Assembly: GCA_021773655.1 (NCBI GenBank)
Contig: JAJFJX010000083.1
Coordinates: 1 to 5,213 of the forward strand
DNA: 5,213 nucleotides
Direction: 5' to 3'
Source of the DNA: Panacagrimonas sp.
GTDB lineage: Bacteria; Pseudomonadota; Gammaproteobacteria; Nevskiales; Nevskiaceae
Positions 5,161 through 5,213 of the stretch are shown here, in pieces; positions within the stretch are counted from its first letter, which is position 1; the number at the start of each line of letters is the position of its first letter. The notes under the pieces were generated by a model, which saw only the letters and a program-made list of their open reading frames with translations, was not told where the DNA came from and did not search any database. Both the position numbers and the translations under genes were made by a program.

Positions 5161-5213
5161 CGAACCGCACCGAAGCGCACTGAACCGCACTGAACCGCAC
5201 TGAACCGCACTGA
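5161..5213. repeat. 10-bp tandem repeat, unit TGAACCGCAC, running off the window
   Basis: Three perfect copies lie at 5181-5210, and the first three bases of a fourth at 5211-5213 reach the window edge. Two degenerate copies precede them: 5161-5170 with one mismatch and 5171-5180 with two. Divergence at the left end and identity toward the right suggest expansion by slippage. Every plus-strand frame meets a TGA within 30 bp, so the array is not coding on that strand. The opposite strand is stop-free and would read as a repeated ten-residue unit (VRFSAVQCGS), but there is no evidence that it is translated. The full copy number lies outside the window. Confidence 0.9.

Noticed and set aside
4866..5210. 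Minus-strand open frame beginning in the 10-bp repeat array and running into tonB
   Set aside because: Its openness comes from the stop-free repeat and the high GC; it overlaps the TonB C-terminal domain and shows no motif. It was kept only as a remark on the repeat.

Overview
The window is GC-rich and gene-dense, with tightly packed genes all on the plus strand. Gene content points to a Gram-negative bacterium with an outer membrane. The 2[4Fe-4S] ferredoxin closely resembles the Allochromatium/YfhL type, which suggests a high-GC gammaproteobacterium; this lineage call is inference and no taxon can be fixed from the sequence alone.

Layout: (1) Bases 1-764 hold the 3' end of a CPA2/Kef-type cation:proton antiporter gene, with its last membrane segments and a C-terminal Rossmann (TrkA-N/RCK-N) domain. 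(2) Bases 765-860 are a short intergenic region with a GC-rich hairpin just after that gene and a sigma70-like promoter candidate (GATAAT box). (3) Bases 861-5103 form one apparent operon of six genes: a YfhL-like ferredoxin, an exported gamma-glutamyltransferase (ggt), ExbB, two consecutive ExbD proteins and TonB. Three of the five junctions overlap by 3-4 nt and the other two gaps are 2 and 5 nt. (4) Bases 5104-5213 are non-coding on the plus strand. They carry two GC-rich hairpins and then a 10-bp tandem repeat that runs off the right edge.

How the genes could work together: ExbB, ExbD1, ExbD2 and TonB make a complete inner-membrane energy transducer that uses proton motive force to drive outer-membrane TonB-dependent transporters. 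The GGT has a signal peptide and all recognisable autoprocessing and substrate residues, so it should cleave glutathione or other gamma-glutamyl compounds in the periplasm. The coupling of a periplasmic GGT to a dedicated TonB system suggests (inference) a link between gamma-glutamyl compound use and energised outer-membrane import. No TonB-dependent receptor lies in the window.

The most notable detail is in the ExbD pair. ExbD1 keeps the membrane aspartate essential for proton use (Asp20), whereas ExbD2 has asparagine at that position (Asn21). ExbB also has Gln160 where E. coli ExbB has Glu176. The pair may therefore assemble as an asymmetric ExbD heterodimer with only one protonatable carboxylate.
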